DNA of 64,000 nt. It comes from Hydrangea macrophylla (taxonomy: Eukaryota; Streptophyta; Magnoliopsida; Cornales; Hydrangeaceae). The DNA is taken from the NCBI GenBank assembly GCA_033977485.1, contig CM066994.1:44417155-44481154 (forward strand), read 5' to 3'. Position numbers and translations under genes: made by a program. The notes beneath the pieces are model-generated. The model did not search any database, had not been told where the DNA came from, and was given only the letters and a program-made list of their open reading frames with translations. Position 1 is the stretch's first letter. Every line of letters begins with the position of its first letter. Positions 1 to 11,639 of the stretch are shown piece after piece.

Positions 1-574
1 ATGTGTAGATTAGGACTATGATTCATTTTAATCTCCATATGGATCATAAGATCATAGGAAACTAAGGAATCAAAACTCAGAGAGGCTCCCTAAGATATGT
101 AAAATCTCATGAGCCTTATGAGAAATAATAGAAATAAGAAATCAAAGTTTATTTGGAGATACTAGGAACACAAATTCTTCAAAATTGAATTTATCTTAAA
201 CCCAAGGCATCAATTAGATCCAAATCAATGAAATATTACAAGACTCAATCACAAGTTCTAAGTGATGTGTGTGATGAAATGGGGTAAGAAGAGAGGTTTT
301 GAAAATGTGTAAAGTTCCTAGAACTATGAACTTGTGATTGAATTGCCTAATTCTACCAAGTGATTGAGAGGTTACCTCTATGACCTCAAGGATTTCTTCA
401 ATCTTTAAGAAGTTCTTCCAAAATTTCTTCAAGATCTTCTCAAAATTCTTCCAATTCTTCAAGAAATTCTTCTTTTCTTCACAATTCTCTCAATGATTCT
501 TATCTCTCTCTCTAGATTCAAGTATATGTGTGTGTATTCATTCAAGTATATCCGAAAATGAAGATGAAAATTTT

Positions 575-583
575 CTTATATAG
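575..583 (-). promoter_or_regulatory. TATA box of the left LTR
   Basis: The minus strand reads CTATATAAG. The same 9-mer sits at the equivalent place in the two LARD LTRs (51,173-51,181 and 61,270-61,278), although the flanks have diverged. This suggests the U3 promoter. The call is by motif and position only. Confidence 0.5.
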
Positions 584-680
584 ACCACCAATTCAAGGTT
601 AAATAGGTAAATTCGGGTAGAAACCCATGTGCAAAGTTTTCTTCTAGATCATGTGAGAAAAGCAGTCTGTTACAGCCAGC

Positions 681-781
681 GGCACTCGACGGGTGCCGGC
701 GGCATTCACTGAGTGTCGGGCGGCATTCACTGAATGCCGGGCGGCAACCCGTGAGTGCCGGCACGGCACTCAGTGAGTGCC
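681..781. repeat. Five tandem 17-bp hairpin units in an LTR
   Basis: Units start at 681, 701, 722, 743 and 765, about 21 bp apart. Each has the form GGCAnTC-n-GAnTGCC. The unit at 722-738 pairs GGCATTCA with TGAATGCC and the unit at 765-781 pairs GGCACTCA with TGAGTGCC. They differ by paired changes that keep the stem. The cluster lies about 100 bp upstream of the TATA box in element orientation. Confidence 0.75.
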
Positions 782-1319
782 GCCGGGTTTTCCGGGTGCC
801 GGGGCTAACTGAATTTGCTCCTTTTTTGAATTTTCGAAAGGAAAATTAATCTAAACTTAATTTTTGTGAGTTATCTTTATATATTCATGTATATTTGTGC
901 TAAAATGCACCCATGTGGGTGGTATGCACCCATGTGCATGGTATATTCTTCAATATACTATGTCTTTCTTATTTATTCATTATTATTATTTTTTTTCAAG
1001 AAACAATTTTTCTTTATTTAAAACTCTCTTTTTTATCATTTTTATTTTATACTTCTTAAAAAAAAAAACCTTTTTATATGTATGTTGAGCAAATTCTCAG
1101 ACTGATTTCTTCATGTGTTCTTCAATGTTTGGGTCTCTCCCGAATACCCAAATCCTCTCTCTTTTTATTTTTTAATTTTGCAAATTTAAACTTGAAGAAC
1201 ATCTTGAGGATTTTGAATTTCTTGGAAAATCTTCGAACGTCACGGTCATCGTCATCATCGGTCTTTGAGAGGTAACCAATCCCTGGATTTGACGTTTGGT
1301 CAAAGTTGGGGTGTCTACA

Positions 1320-2627
1320 ATAGGTCTCATTGAAAATTTTTTTTTACAAAATTTCCCTTAAGAGGCAACGTTCAGATTTTAGTGTTTCATTATATACCCT
1401 TTAAACTTGGTGGTGGAAAAATGAGTACTACATAATTAGTTTTATGCACTGTCGCAGATTCATCTAGTAAAAAAAATTGGGGCTTTATTTTCCTTTTGGG
1501 GGGATTTTGTAATGCCAATGCTTATTGAAATTTATAAGTTACATTCGAGAGTCATAAACATGAGGAAAATTCCTAAGTTTTACTTGTCTGGAAAAAAAAA
1601 TGTTGAGTTGTTAATTGGTCATGATGCTTAAATTGAATTTTCAACCGTAGAATCAAATTGGTTTTTTTATGTCAAAGTTATCCCGGACATCACCTTTCAG
1701 CATATGCTTCCAAAATAGTTTTGAAAAGTGGTACAAGGACATACACACACGTACATGTGATAAATGTAGTTAAACTAACTTAGCTTTGGTTTATGTATTA
1801 AGACGCTCCCGAAGTTCGGACTCAAACTCGTTGTTTCAACTTTTCTTTGGCAGCAATGCTTTTTCAGTAGACTAACTGGTCACTGCAGAAATTACACATG
1901 TATGAACAAAAGAACCATTTTAGTAAAATATTATGAACTGTTTTCTTATTATATCCTTTTGTGAAATATCAAGAACTATTTTCTTATTATAACTATTCGA
2001 ACAGCTAGTGAACCAACATTTTCTTGCAACTGAACCAACATATGTTGCAATTGGGAAATGAAGACAACAATGAGGAACAACCACCAATAGCTACACATTT
2101 GGACATGCTATGATGAATCATCAAGCAGCTCAATCTACGATATTATTTTTGGGAACAGACTCTTAAATATAGTATTGACATGCATCTTACTAATGGGAAA
2201 TGACATATTTTAGGTTTGTGGACTTATTGTTATGGACGTAGATGTAATGTAATAAACTTTCGGTGTGATTATGTAAATATATATGGAACTTATGTAAGAT
2301 ATAAAAATGCATATATACAGTCCGATATATTCCACTTTGTCGAGTTGTGATTGTTAAATGTGAATTTTCATAAGTCAAGCCAGATTCTACTATGTTAGAT
2401 CTTACAATTTATAAAATACCCTTGTCCAAAACATAGTGCCACTACATAGGCTAGCTCAACATGGCACATGCAATGGAAAATAGGGCATTCCAACACTGCA
2501 CGTGCACGTGCCCCCACCAAAAAAAAAAAAAAACTAGCAAGGTCACCACAAGGTAAACTAAAGTCAAAGAGGACACTTAAAATTTGGGGAATTTCTGTAG
2601 TGCGAACACGTGCTTTTACGGGTACCT

Positions 2628-2658
<31 letters not shown>

Positions 2659-3549
2659 AACCGTTGGATCAAAAACAAATTGGGAATAAACAAATTTCAG
2701 CCTTTTGATAAAAACCACATTGGCTGTCTCAGGTGGTTAAAATTTCTATCATTGGTTACAATTTTTTTGTGAAGTGGTCACAAATTTTTGTCATTGGTTG
2801 GATTTTTTTATTTATTATTTATTATTTATTTTTCCTAGATTGGAATTTTCAGAGATGCAGGTTACCATTTTTGTGTAGTAATGATCAGCAAAGGAAAACG
2901 ATCATTTTGTCATCGGTTACACATTTTTGGCACAAGTTGCAATTTTTTGTAACACTGAGTTCACGTGGTGCCTTTCTCGCAATTCATTTCCTTCTCTCTC
3001 CTAGCTATGCGCGGCTGCGTGCAAAACCACACATGATAATTTTTTTTCTAAAATTGAATATCTTCAAATATACATTTTTGTTTACCCCAAAATTGTCCAC
3101 CCGACTGCGGGTTGGCCTGGCTAAGGCTGACTGGTAACTGGACTTGGATATTGATCCAAGTACCGCGGAATCTGAAAAAGCATGTTGGTTACTAGTAATT
3201 TCCAAAATAATAATATAATCAATTTAGATCATGTACAACAATTCAATGATGGAAAAGTTAGAATCAGTTTTGATGAAGAACATTTTAGGTCATCTTCTTT
3301 AAAACTTAAGGATTTTGATTCTAGTCATTCCCTCTTTTTATGTTTTTGATATTCTTGGGCCCTACTGCATTTGCCAATGGGAGAGAAGGGTGCGCAAAGG
3401 GTGACAAATTTTGGGTGAGCAAAACTGCACTGTATTTCTTTGGACATAGCTTCTTGGATTTCCCTGAGCAAAAAAACACATAAAAATCCAATCAATAAAT
3501 TAGCAAATTAACTTTTCAAAAGTTTGGTGTCTCAATTAGTGAAATGGGA
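1320..3549. other. No gene seen; AT-rich intergenic sequence
   Basis: I recognise no coding sequence or complete transposon. There is an (AG)n microsatellite at about 2,625-2,654 and poly(A) runs near 2,520. ORFs of 60-134 codons here have biased composition and overlap on both strands, and look like chance. Confidence 0.6.
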
Positions 3550-3780
3550 TCAACTATCAAAGATAAGACTCTTCTTTGCTCTAGTATCCGGTGCACCATG
3601 ACCATCTCCATACTGGTATGTGCATTGGGCAATTCGAGCAAGGTTAAAAGATGTCTCAACAAAAGATTTCTCGAAAGGTAAATGAGAAACCAACTCTTTG
3701 TTCATCTTCTTCCAGGTTTCCTCAATCAAGTTTCTCAAGTGTTCCCGAGTGAGTTCTTCACAATGGCCAGTTTCTTGCAT
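3550..3780 (-). pseudogene. Terpene synthase C-terminal exon fragment
   Basis: The 76-codon minus-strand reading frame matches the last exon of plant class I terpene synthases. It has an amphipathic start (EELTREHLRNLIEETW), a KKMNKEL block, then FVETSFNLARIAQCTYQYGD followed by GHGAPDTRAK, which is the conserved final helix region near the active-site lid. The usual C-terminal residues after TRAK are shortened, and there is an in-frame stop just upstream of the apparent start. The DDxxD and NSE/DTE metal-binding motifs are absent because they lie in earlier exons, none of which is found nearby. This is a solitary decayed exon, probably left by duplication or transposon transport. The family call is from recognition, not alignment. 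Confidence 0.75.
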
Positions 3781-3861
3781 GTTACATGATATTGCATTTG
3801 CATTTTCACCTGTCTAGCTCAGCCTGTGTGAAATTATTTTTTATGAAGTTAATGTTAAAAA

Positions 3862-4092
3862 ATGGTATATACAGTCCGGATCTTAAGCACACTTCAAAAA
3901 ACGGCTTTGGGATGGACTCGCTTTTAGGGACGAAAAAAATCACATTTAGCCACGAAAAAAATAATAGCTAAAGTTGCTATTTTTAGTCACAAATTTTTTC
4001 CTCGCAAAATGTGATTTTTTTTCTTCACTAAAAACAAGTCCATCCCAAACCTATTTTTAGAGTCCGCACCTGATCCACTTTGATGGTATATA
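3862..4092. mobile_element. Mutator-like MITE, 211 bp, with 10-bp target duplication
   Basis: ATGGTATATA at 3,862-3,871 and 4,083-4,092 flanks a 211-bp element (3,872-4,082). Its ends form an imperfect inverted repeat that becomes near-perfect inward: CTTTGGGATGGAC on the left against GTCCATCCCAAAC on the right. The inside holds AT-rich stem sequence and no ORF. The TIR start CAGTCCGGATCTTAAGC recurs at one end of the element at 17,482-17,687. The 10-bp duplication suits the Mutator superfamily. Confidence 0.75.
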
Positions 4093-4815
4093 TATATGTA
4101 TAGGAATTAGCAATATTTCTGAAAGAAGGGGTGTTTTTTTGTGTGCAAGCGGAGGAGTTATTGTGTAAAAGAAATCTATTGTTCTGAGGATGGGTTGGAA
4201 TGACTCATCATCATGGGAATGATTTCGAATTTGGGGCCTTTCAATGCGCTGTCAAAATTGTGCTATGCTGACAAAATTGTGCTACTACTATTGTCAATAT
4301 GGCTGCTGCTAAATGAAAGTTTTCTTGGGCTGCTGGTTTGGTATTGCTGGGATTTTGGGATGCTGTTGGCATAAGATTGAGGAGTTATGTCTGATCGGTC
4401 GGTGTAATTACTAGCGGTTATCAAGGCTGGGTGTATGTGGGATATCCTTTCCAACTCTGCTGGTCAGGATTCAAAGTGCTAATCAAAGACATGGAAGCTA
4501 TTAAGGTGGATTGTGGATTGATCACTAATATGCATGAATTAAGATACACTATGCTAACTGGGTTTGTGTATTGGGCCAAAAGTGGTATCATTTAAGGGCT
4601 GGTGCAATTTCCTTTGGTTGTGACTTAGGGACTTTGCTCCATGTGTTGACTATTTAATATTGAGTGTGTTATGGAGGTGTAGCTCATGTGCTGGGTAGCT
4701 AGTTGGCTGGGGGTGTTTTTTTCATTTGGTGTATTTTTGGGATGTTTTGTTCCAAGGAATTGGTTTTGCGGGGCTTGTTTAAGGACCTACACTACACCAT
4801 ATGGCCTCATTACTA

Positions 4816-5130
4816 ACGGATATATCCATTAGTATTTTAGCGTTAGTAATATTACTAACGGATTTACTAACAGATATATCCGTTAGAAAAATTAATTGTA
4901 CTAACGGATATATCCGTTAGTAAATCCGTTAGTAAATCAAAGGATGTCTAACAGATATATCCGTTAGAAAGTTGCCTACTAACGGTTTTTTCATCCAATT
5001 TTAAAAGATTTATATTGAATACTAACGGATTTATCAACAATTTCTAACGGATATATCCGTTAGTAATTTTTAAAAAAAACAAAAAAAATACTAACAGATT
5101 TCCTAACGGGTATATCCGTTAGAAATATGT
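4816..5130. repeat. CACTA left subterminal palindromic repeats
   Basis: The palindrome CTAACGGATATATCCGTTAG and variants (TACTAACGGATTT, TAACAGATATATCCGTTAG) occur at least eight times in about 315 bp, in both orientations. In CACTA elements such repeats are transposase-accessory binding sites; here that is inferred from position. Confidence 0.8.
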
Positions 5131-6200
5131 ATAAATTAAAAAAAAATTTAAAAAAAGTTATTATATGCTTCCCAATTTTTATTTGCACCTAATTAACAAA
5201 CATAATAATCCATACCAAATACAAAATAACAAGCTCAATATGCACCCAATACAACAAAAAAAATCCATACATAGAAATCACAAGAAGTCTAGTCATAGAT
5301 AACCTACAATATCATTGAGAATATTCTCTATGAATCTTAAAAATAAAACATCACTATATGTAAATTACAAACATATATTTTACAATAATTCTCTACGAAT
5401 CCTACTAAATAAAACATCGACATACAAATAACAAGCATATACTTTACACTCCTGCCTTTGACTGCACTTCATCCCTTTGATGTAGCAAATTAAAACCAAG
5501 GTTCACATGATTCTGAAATTCCAATCTCTCATATCATATCCTGCATAGAAAAAAGTAAACACAATCTTTCAATGGCAAGAAAGAAGGCGGATAACAAAAT
5601 CCATGAATCAAGTAGATAATAGCAACACTTCAACCCATAGAAAAAAATGTATTCCAGTTGAAGAACTTGCACTAAACCCAGCCAATGGAGCAATAACAAT
5701 TACAACTACTCGCTTAGAGTGCAAGGGATGTTTCTCCACAAGAAGCAACTTTCCAGATATTCCTCGTGCCATAGGTATCACCCGTATCCCATGAAATAAG
5801 AGAAACCATTGATTTTTGTTGGGACACGTCCAATGAAGGTTATTAAATAAATACCGAATTCTAAATGGGCATTTAAGCATTTGTCTAGATTTGAAAGTTC
5901 TCTAATCCTATGGGGACGCAACATTTGTTTTTCTCACTTCTAAACATACTCCTAAGAAAACAAAATAAATTCTTGGAATAAGATCACCAATCAACTCTGA
6001 ATAGTGAACTAGTGCAAAGATTAAATGATATAACTGAATTTGCAAGCAAACGTACCGCTCTAATTGCAGCATCTACCATAAAATAAAGGAAATCACCATC
6101 AATCCTATGCTGTAAATGAAAAAAAAATAGGTTGTACATTGCAAGTAACACAACTTTACATTATGGTCAAAGGCTAGTGGACACTAAAAAGTAAAGTAAA
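5131..6200. other. CACTA interior, no gene recognised
   Basis: The sequence is AT-rich. A 90-codon minus-strand frame at 5,608-5,880 has no domain I recognise, and an opposing frame overlaps it. Confidence 0.5.
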
Positions 6201-6368
6201 TGTTATCTCTCCCAAATTTTGTATCTCAAAATCAAATGGTATGTGACAGTGAGACCACCTTCAATAATAGTGGGACCACTTCACCATTATTCAATCAAAA
6301 TCAAGTGAGCCCACTACCATATATGTTTGAAAACCCTTTGGATTACAAAATTTGGGAAGCATAATGAC
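6201..6368. mobile_element. MITE inside the CACTA element
   Basis: The ends carry CCCAAATTTTGTATC on the left and ATTACAAAATTTGGGAAGC on the right, an inverted repeat. A second copy of the same family, with an internal block on acceptor words such as 'gtgggacc', occurs at 39,972-40,149. No target duplication is certain. Confidence 0.55.
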
Positions 6369-6690
6369 TCTTCAAATTTAGAGGCTAGATCCAAAGTCGA
6401 TTCAAAGGTTTTCCAAACATAAAGTAGGTGATCCCACTTGCTCACCCAATGAGATGCTTGGGTGAGCAAATTTGTTATCGAACTTGTTGACTCTTACTCC
6501 GGGTTGTGTGATTAGCTCACTTAAGTAGTAGAGAAGGTGGTTTGGTCAATTAAGGAAGAAGTAAAAAATATTTGATCAAGTGACTGATCATGACCATGAT
6601 CATCTAAAAATCAAGCGGCTATCATTTAATTGATACAGTCTTCATACGTTTGCATTGTATGTTATTGTCACAAGGAATTACATAAATATG

Positions 6691-6783
6691 ACATAAATTG
6701 AATTTGTAACCGCGTGTTTCAAATTCTCCCTCTCTCTCTCTCTCTCTCTCTCTCATAAATTGAATTTGTAACCGCGTGTTTCA

Positions 6784-6816
<33 letters not shown>
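6691..6816. repeat. Duplicated 62-bp unit ending in (CT)n
   Basis: The unit CATAAATTGAATTTGTAACC... followed by about 14 CT repeats is present twice in tandem. It is probably a slippage or unequal-exchange product. Confidence 0.85.
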
Positions 6817-6819
<3 letters not shown>

Positions 6820-6829
6820 TGTTCCAAGG

Positions 6830-7327
6830 AATGTTTCTAAGTACCTATACATTTCTTCTACTGAACTATCATCAAAACGATTGTTCTGTATTACTTGGGC
6901 AATTACAGTGTTCTTCCAAACATCTATAGTTTGGTTCTAGTTCTGTATATCATGAGCTGTTAAATTTAAAATCTGTCCTATATTAGGACTCTGGAATTTT
7001 ATAGGTTGTTCTAAAGGTTGTCTCCTACCTCTTGATATATACTCTACATTAAAGAGAATACAGTAGAACTTCTATATTAGGATCTAGAGTGTTAACAACT
7101 TGTGGTTGTTTCTGTTTTTCTAGCCTATCAATTTTTTCTTCTAATCTATTAACTTTCTGGTGAGGAGTAATTAATAAACCTATAATAGTATTGCTCTGAG
7201 CTGTAAATACTTTGTCAGCCGCACTAGGGGGATTCTGAGCTGAGAAACCTCCTGAAGTATCTCCTGTATAATGGGATATCTTTCTTAAAACGTCTAGGTA
7301 GTCTTGACTATTGTTAAGATTGCTCAT
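6830..7327 (-). pseudogene. Possible endogenous pararetrovirus fragment (coiled-coil segment)
   Basis: A 92-codon minus-strand frame (7,049-7,327) contains a charged heptad stretch (KVNRLEEKIDRLEKQKQ) predicted as coiled coil by eye. Beyond a frame break, a related frame runs on to about 6,830 with a short YRYLETFLG stretch. Both the sequence style and the pairing with the RNase H-like piece at 7,637 suggest a Caulimoviridae-type integrated relic. It is broken by stops and a frameshift and is not functional. A retroelement gag piece is the alternative. No alignment could be run. Confidence 0.4.
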
Positions 7328-7636
7328 CCAAGGGCAATCTTCTTAAAGTAGCTAAGGAATAAAGATCAATAGGGATTTCAGTTAAATTGGAATTCAAGAT
7401 GGACGGGAACAAATAGATCAATGTACAGAATCTGTAGAAAAAGTAGCTATTAGATACCTTTACAATGACATCCGAAATATAGTTTTTCATCCCATCACGC
7501 TGTTCAACGGGCAATGCATTCCACCTGTACTTAATTAGACCTTCCAGAATCTGAATACAAAATCACAAGGAATGCTCCAAAACATCAGCAGATGCAACCA
7601 TAGAAGATGGTTGAATTTTGTGGATAGAGTCATAAT

Positions 7637-8110
7637 AATAGATATAAAGTCAATTTTGAACATATCAAAGGTAAAGATAATGCCTTAGCAGATATTTTAA
7701 GTAGATTTATTCTTAGCAAGAATCCTATTATTTATGAAACTGAATTTATGTTTCAGGAGATGAATCAGAATCCAAGGGCCACAAGGACCAGTTCCTCCTC
7801 AGGTTCATCAGACTCCTTCTAAACAGAACAAGTAGAACAGACTAGCAGTATGACTAACTTAAGACCCTTTGTTCAGACAAATTTTTATAAGAATCAAGAA
7901 AAAATTAGATTTGGTAAACAAGAATTTTTCTTCTTTCCCAATTCAAATATTTCTTTCAGAACTTTACCAGAGATTACTCTTACAAAAGAACAAAGTTGCT
8001 AGTTAGATAACCTGTGGATTTCACACAGAGATAATCAGAATCCTCTTTATATACATTGTTCGGGCCATTCTCTAACAACTTAAGCTTTTTTAGCAACAGG
8101 TAACTTAACA
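7637..8110 (+). pseudogene. Possible endogenous pararetrovirus or retroelement RNase H tail
   Basis: The plus strand encodes FEHIKGKDNALADILSRF around 7,650-7,705. This is the C-terminal signature of a reverse-transcriptase-linked RNase H (His, then the DN.LAD.LSR block). A stop follows within about 35 codons, then a second broken frame to about 8,110. The wording of the motif and the short downstream frame resemble plant pararetroviruses more than gypsy elements, but the distinction is not certain. It faces away from the coiled-coil piece at 6,830-7,327, so the two would be rearranged parts of one insertion. Several stops rule out function. Confidence 0.45.
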
Positions 8111-8961
8111 GAAAAGGTCATTAGTTTGTGCCTGCAATAGACAATTCAAGATAAACTGAATGCAATCAAGCAGAGCAAACTATTTATTGATTCTGCTGAA
8201 AATTCAAGGGGGTTCAAATATATCCAAAGCTCTAAGGGTACAGTTCTAAATGTAAAGTAGTTGACAAATATTAGTTGCAATATCATATGCAGAGACATGG
8301 TATTTGAGATGTAATTTGGACAACCAATACCTAGCATGGGTGTTTGAGTTGTCAGCCTCCAAAGCTAACTCAAAGTTCTCTTTTGATGGCTGACAAGAAA
8401 TTTGCAAAGCAAATATAAACTTTAAAACAGATTATCTAAATCCCACATGAAATTAATGTTAAAAACTCCAATTTGAAATCAAGATTGGAATCTCACTTCA
8501 GAGAAGTAATGTGAAAAAGAAATAACTTATATACATGGTTAAGCCCAACACTTACAACCCTTAAACTTTTGAGTTAACATGAAAAAAGAAATAAGTGATA
8601 AAGTACCAGAAGCAGAAATTTCTAGTAGTTTTGGAAGAATATTGCTCTTACCAATGAGGAGAACCCAATACAAAACTTCTAAATTAAAAATAGAATAAAC
8701 AAACCTAAAGCCGGTAAGTTAGTGCCATTGGAGGACAATCCCTGGCAAAGAAGAACTAATAATGGATTTTGTGCATAGTTATCCAACAAAAAACTGAGTT
8801 TGTTAATCGTACAAAGGATTGTTCTCAAATTAGCACTTTAAATTTAAACAAATAGACACTCCCCAGGAAAATTGTATATACTATTTTCAAGTCTATTCCA
8901 CAAAGCAACCTTTCATAATTAAATTTAGCTTTGATGGAAAGCAAATGTTTTATGCTCGATC
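8111..8961. other. CACTA interior, no gene recognised
   Basis: No frame above 63 codons and no recognisable motif. It separates the pararetrovirus-like piece from the BIG-like fragment. Confidence 0.5.
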
Positions 8962-9470
8962 TCACACTTTAGAGCTTTTATGTGCTTGAAGTTCCAGCAC
9001 AAAGCCCTGTGAGATGCCAATGTGCAGGCTCCTCTCCAGTGATTCAACATTACCCACTTCTTGTGTAATTAACTTACATATTGTAGCAAGGCATCCACTA
9101 ACAGTCAAGAAAAGACGAGCATCTTCTGAATCTATCATCTTAAAGAGCAACTCAAAATATTCAGCGACATTTTTGCCAGTAGAAAGAGTTGCAAGTAACA
9201 AAGAGATAAGTAAATTCAACAAGCGACACCTTCGAGAAAAACTTTGGGCACAAAGCAAATTAATTAGCATACACATTCTGACATTATTGATTGAGAACAA
9301 GCATTTAATGCAAGTTCCGTAACCTAAGAACCCAGCTCAAATGATAACTCACTCTTAACTGTCTTACAAGCATGCCGCTTCCATCGAAGAGCATATTTGA
9401 GAACAAGGTAATCAGGCTTCCGAGATTGGTGCATATGCTGGACATAGATGAGGTGTCTCTTAATTAATGT
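8962..9470 (-). pseudogene. BIG: Captured fragment resembling the auxin-transport protein BIG
   Basis: Minus-strand frames contain, in order, SRKPDYLVLKYALRWKRH (about 9,430-9,375), a block ending in LNACSQSIMSE across one in-frame stop and one frameshift near 9,275, LINLLCAQSFSRRCRLLNLL, and ATICKLITQEVGNVESLERS (about 9,060-9,020). From memory this order is that of an internal region of the very large BIG/UBR4-type protein (calossin-like, auxin transport and endocytosis). Only about 160 codons of a protein of roughly 5,000 residues are present. The fragment lies inside the CACTA element and is broken, so it is read as transposon cargo, not a host gene. The identification is by recognition and should be confirmed by a protein search. 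Confidence 0.6.
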
Positions 9471-11639
9471 ATATCAAGAATGTATGAGAGGAAAAGTCAA
9501 ATAAAATATGACGCACTTACCTCCTTCATATACACATTTGTAGGCATACCAAAAATAGTACGCAAATAAAATATGATGCACAGTCTATCAAGCAGTTTGA
9601 GATTTACCTTATTTTTTGTTGTCCAGTCACTTGTTTCCCTTCATCAACAAGGATATCTAAAACATCGAAATTGAGTTTGAAAAAAAAAATCACAAGTTAG
9701 AATTTGTAAGCACAAATTACATGAAGTTTAAATACAAATAAGTTGAACTAAGTTGTATGTCAATAAATTAAAGTATTATGTTCTTACACCCAAAAACGAA
9801 TGGCTATTTCACATGAGCAGTTTAGCCCCAAAGTACTTGCACACAAATCAAGCCAGTTCCTAATTTCTGTCAATGTGCATCAGACATAGGGTGAATAAGT
9901 ATTGCACCAAATCTGAACAACCCACACCCTGATACTATCAATTTTCTTCTTATTTTTGGGTATGGACTGTGTGGTAACATAGTGCAGTTATTAAGGTTAA
10001 GGAAAAGGATGTCCAAGTCAACTAGATCCCTGAATAACGGGAGGTTGATGGGAGTTAAAATTTGAGGCCAAAAGCTTGAAGAGGAACTGATAGTGATAAA
10101 TTGATAATACATACTATCCCTTCCCCAAGTGTTACCTTTTAGATGACCACTCCTTACTGGTGCAATCATTGGTCTTCTTTCATACTTTGTATAGTTCAAT
10201 ACTATATTCATGATTTTTTTTTAATATAAAATTGATGCTACTTCTACTATCTTAAGTATAGATCCCTGTCTAATTCTCTATTTCTTTTTTTTTTTTTACC
10301 ACAAATCTAGTACTCGCATTCCTATGTTATCTCTTAGTTGCCCAACATATAGAATTTATAATGTAATACATGCCCTACGAAAACTTTCTTTTAGATTCAG
10401 AGGCTTTGTAATACATGCCCGATGAAATTAACTTAATAATTCATCACTTAATTTTAACATTCAGGCTTAAAACTTTAGCACTTATATTTCAACACTTAAT
10501 ATTTTAGCTAACCGAAACGGGCTCTTAATGGTCATATCGACTAACAATTGTACTCAACTATACTTGATTTACCTGTACGTATATCTCTGATCCATGAATC
10601 CTCAAAATTATAACTTAAACCCGAATAAAGACAGATTCTTGGCCTCACCCATTTGTCAAGTCATAACAAGCATATTATAAAAGAGATGTACACCCAATAG
10701 TTGTATCATGTATGTCAGGCTATTCAACAAAATAAGGTAATTCTTATTATGTTAATAGGATCTTTTTCTTCTATGGAAAGCTTACAAGAAGTGTAATTCT
10801 ACAGTTACACTGAGCAGAGATTAGGTTTGTATTATAATATTGATCTGTACTTCAGAAAGAATACCTTGTGTCCTAATAACCCATGTCTTTTATGGAAAAT
10901 GTAAAGAGAAACTTCAGAGAACAAAAATGAGGATATTCATATTCCATTGCTTGCTAAGATATGTACTTCACATAGATGGAAAATAGGGTGTAGTTTAGAT
11001 ATCACATAGATTCAGAATGGCAATAAATTGCAGTAAGATAAATAGTATACGAGATAGAAGTATAGGTTGCCACAACTGCTACATAAAACTGTTAAAGATA
11101 CAATAAAATGCGATACGATAAAATGATTAAGACCCTACAAATGTGTCATAATATGATAAGCATATAGGTAATTGATGGCCTTAATCATGAAATCGAAAAA
11201 TTCAGTCTTACAAGCATTTGTCTTTGTGAACCCAATTTGATGTCAAATAAGGCTTCATAGCATTGATTTATATACCTTATGGAATAGAATTAATAATTTA
11301 TTCACAGTATGTACAGATTGCCAATAATACTACTAGAAACTGTAAAGTACACCAGTAATTTTGAGACCATATGACATCTTGTCAACGATTAACAGTAAGA
11401 ACTAGCATTCTTAGTCAACCGAAAACTCAAAAGAAGATAATGTTACAGTTTAATGGAAACAAATACGCAGTATTTAAGCACAAAAGTTACAAGTAAATGA
11501 ATGAGACCATGAAACTAAGTCATAACGACATATGTATATAGGTAATGCCCAAATTGAACTAATCTAGAGAAGACTAAAGTCAATATCTGAAACAGATCAA
11601 GGATATTATATATACTGATATAGTGATATATATGTATAC
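9471..11639. other. CACTA interior, no clear gene
   Basis: Minus-strand exon-like pieces with splice-donor-like ends (for example before 9,520 and before 9,605) could belong to the same captured host segment as the BIG-like fragment, but I cannot name them. A 113-codon minus frame at 9,870-10,211 has no recognisable domain. The rest is AT-rich and featureless. Confidence 0.4.

Larger units (their letters stand above)
1..1319 (-). mobile_element. LTR (window-truncated) related to the LARD LTRs
   Basis: The end GGGGTGTCTACA at 1,308-1,319, the preceding GTCATCATCGG...GACGTT.GGTCAAA stretch, a TATA-like site and a GC-rich hairpin cluster occur in the same order as in the LTRs at 48,923-51,863 and 59,020-61,960. 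I read this as the terminal part of a diverged LTR of the same family, in minus orientation. No polypurine tract follows 1,319, unlike at 51,864, so it is a solo LTR or the 5' LTR of an element extending left of the window. The other end is not visible. Small ORFs inside it are not believed to be genes. Confidence 0.7.

Noticed and set aside
2395..2718. 107-codon minus-strand ORF
   Set aside because: It contains a Ser-Leu run from the (AG)n microsatellite and a poly-Phe run from poly(A). No domain.
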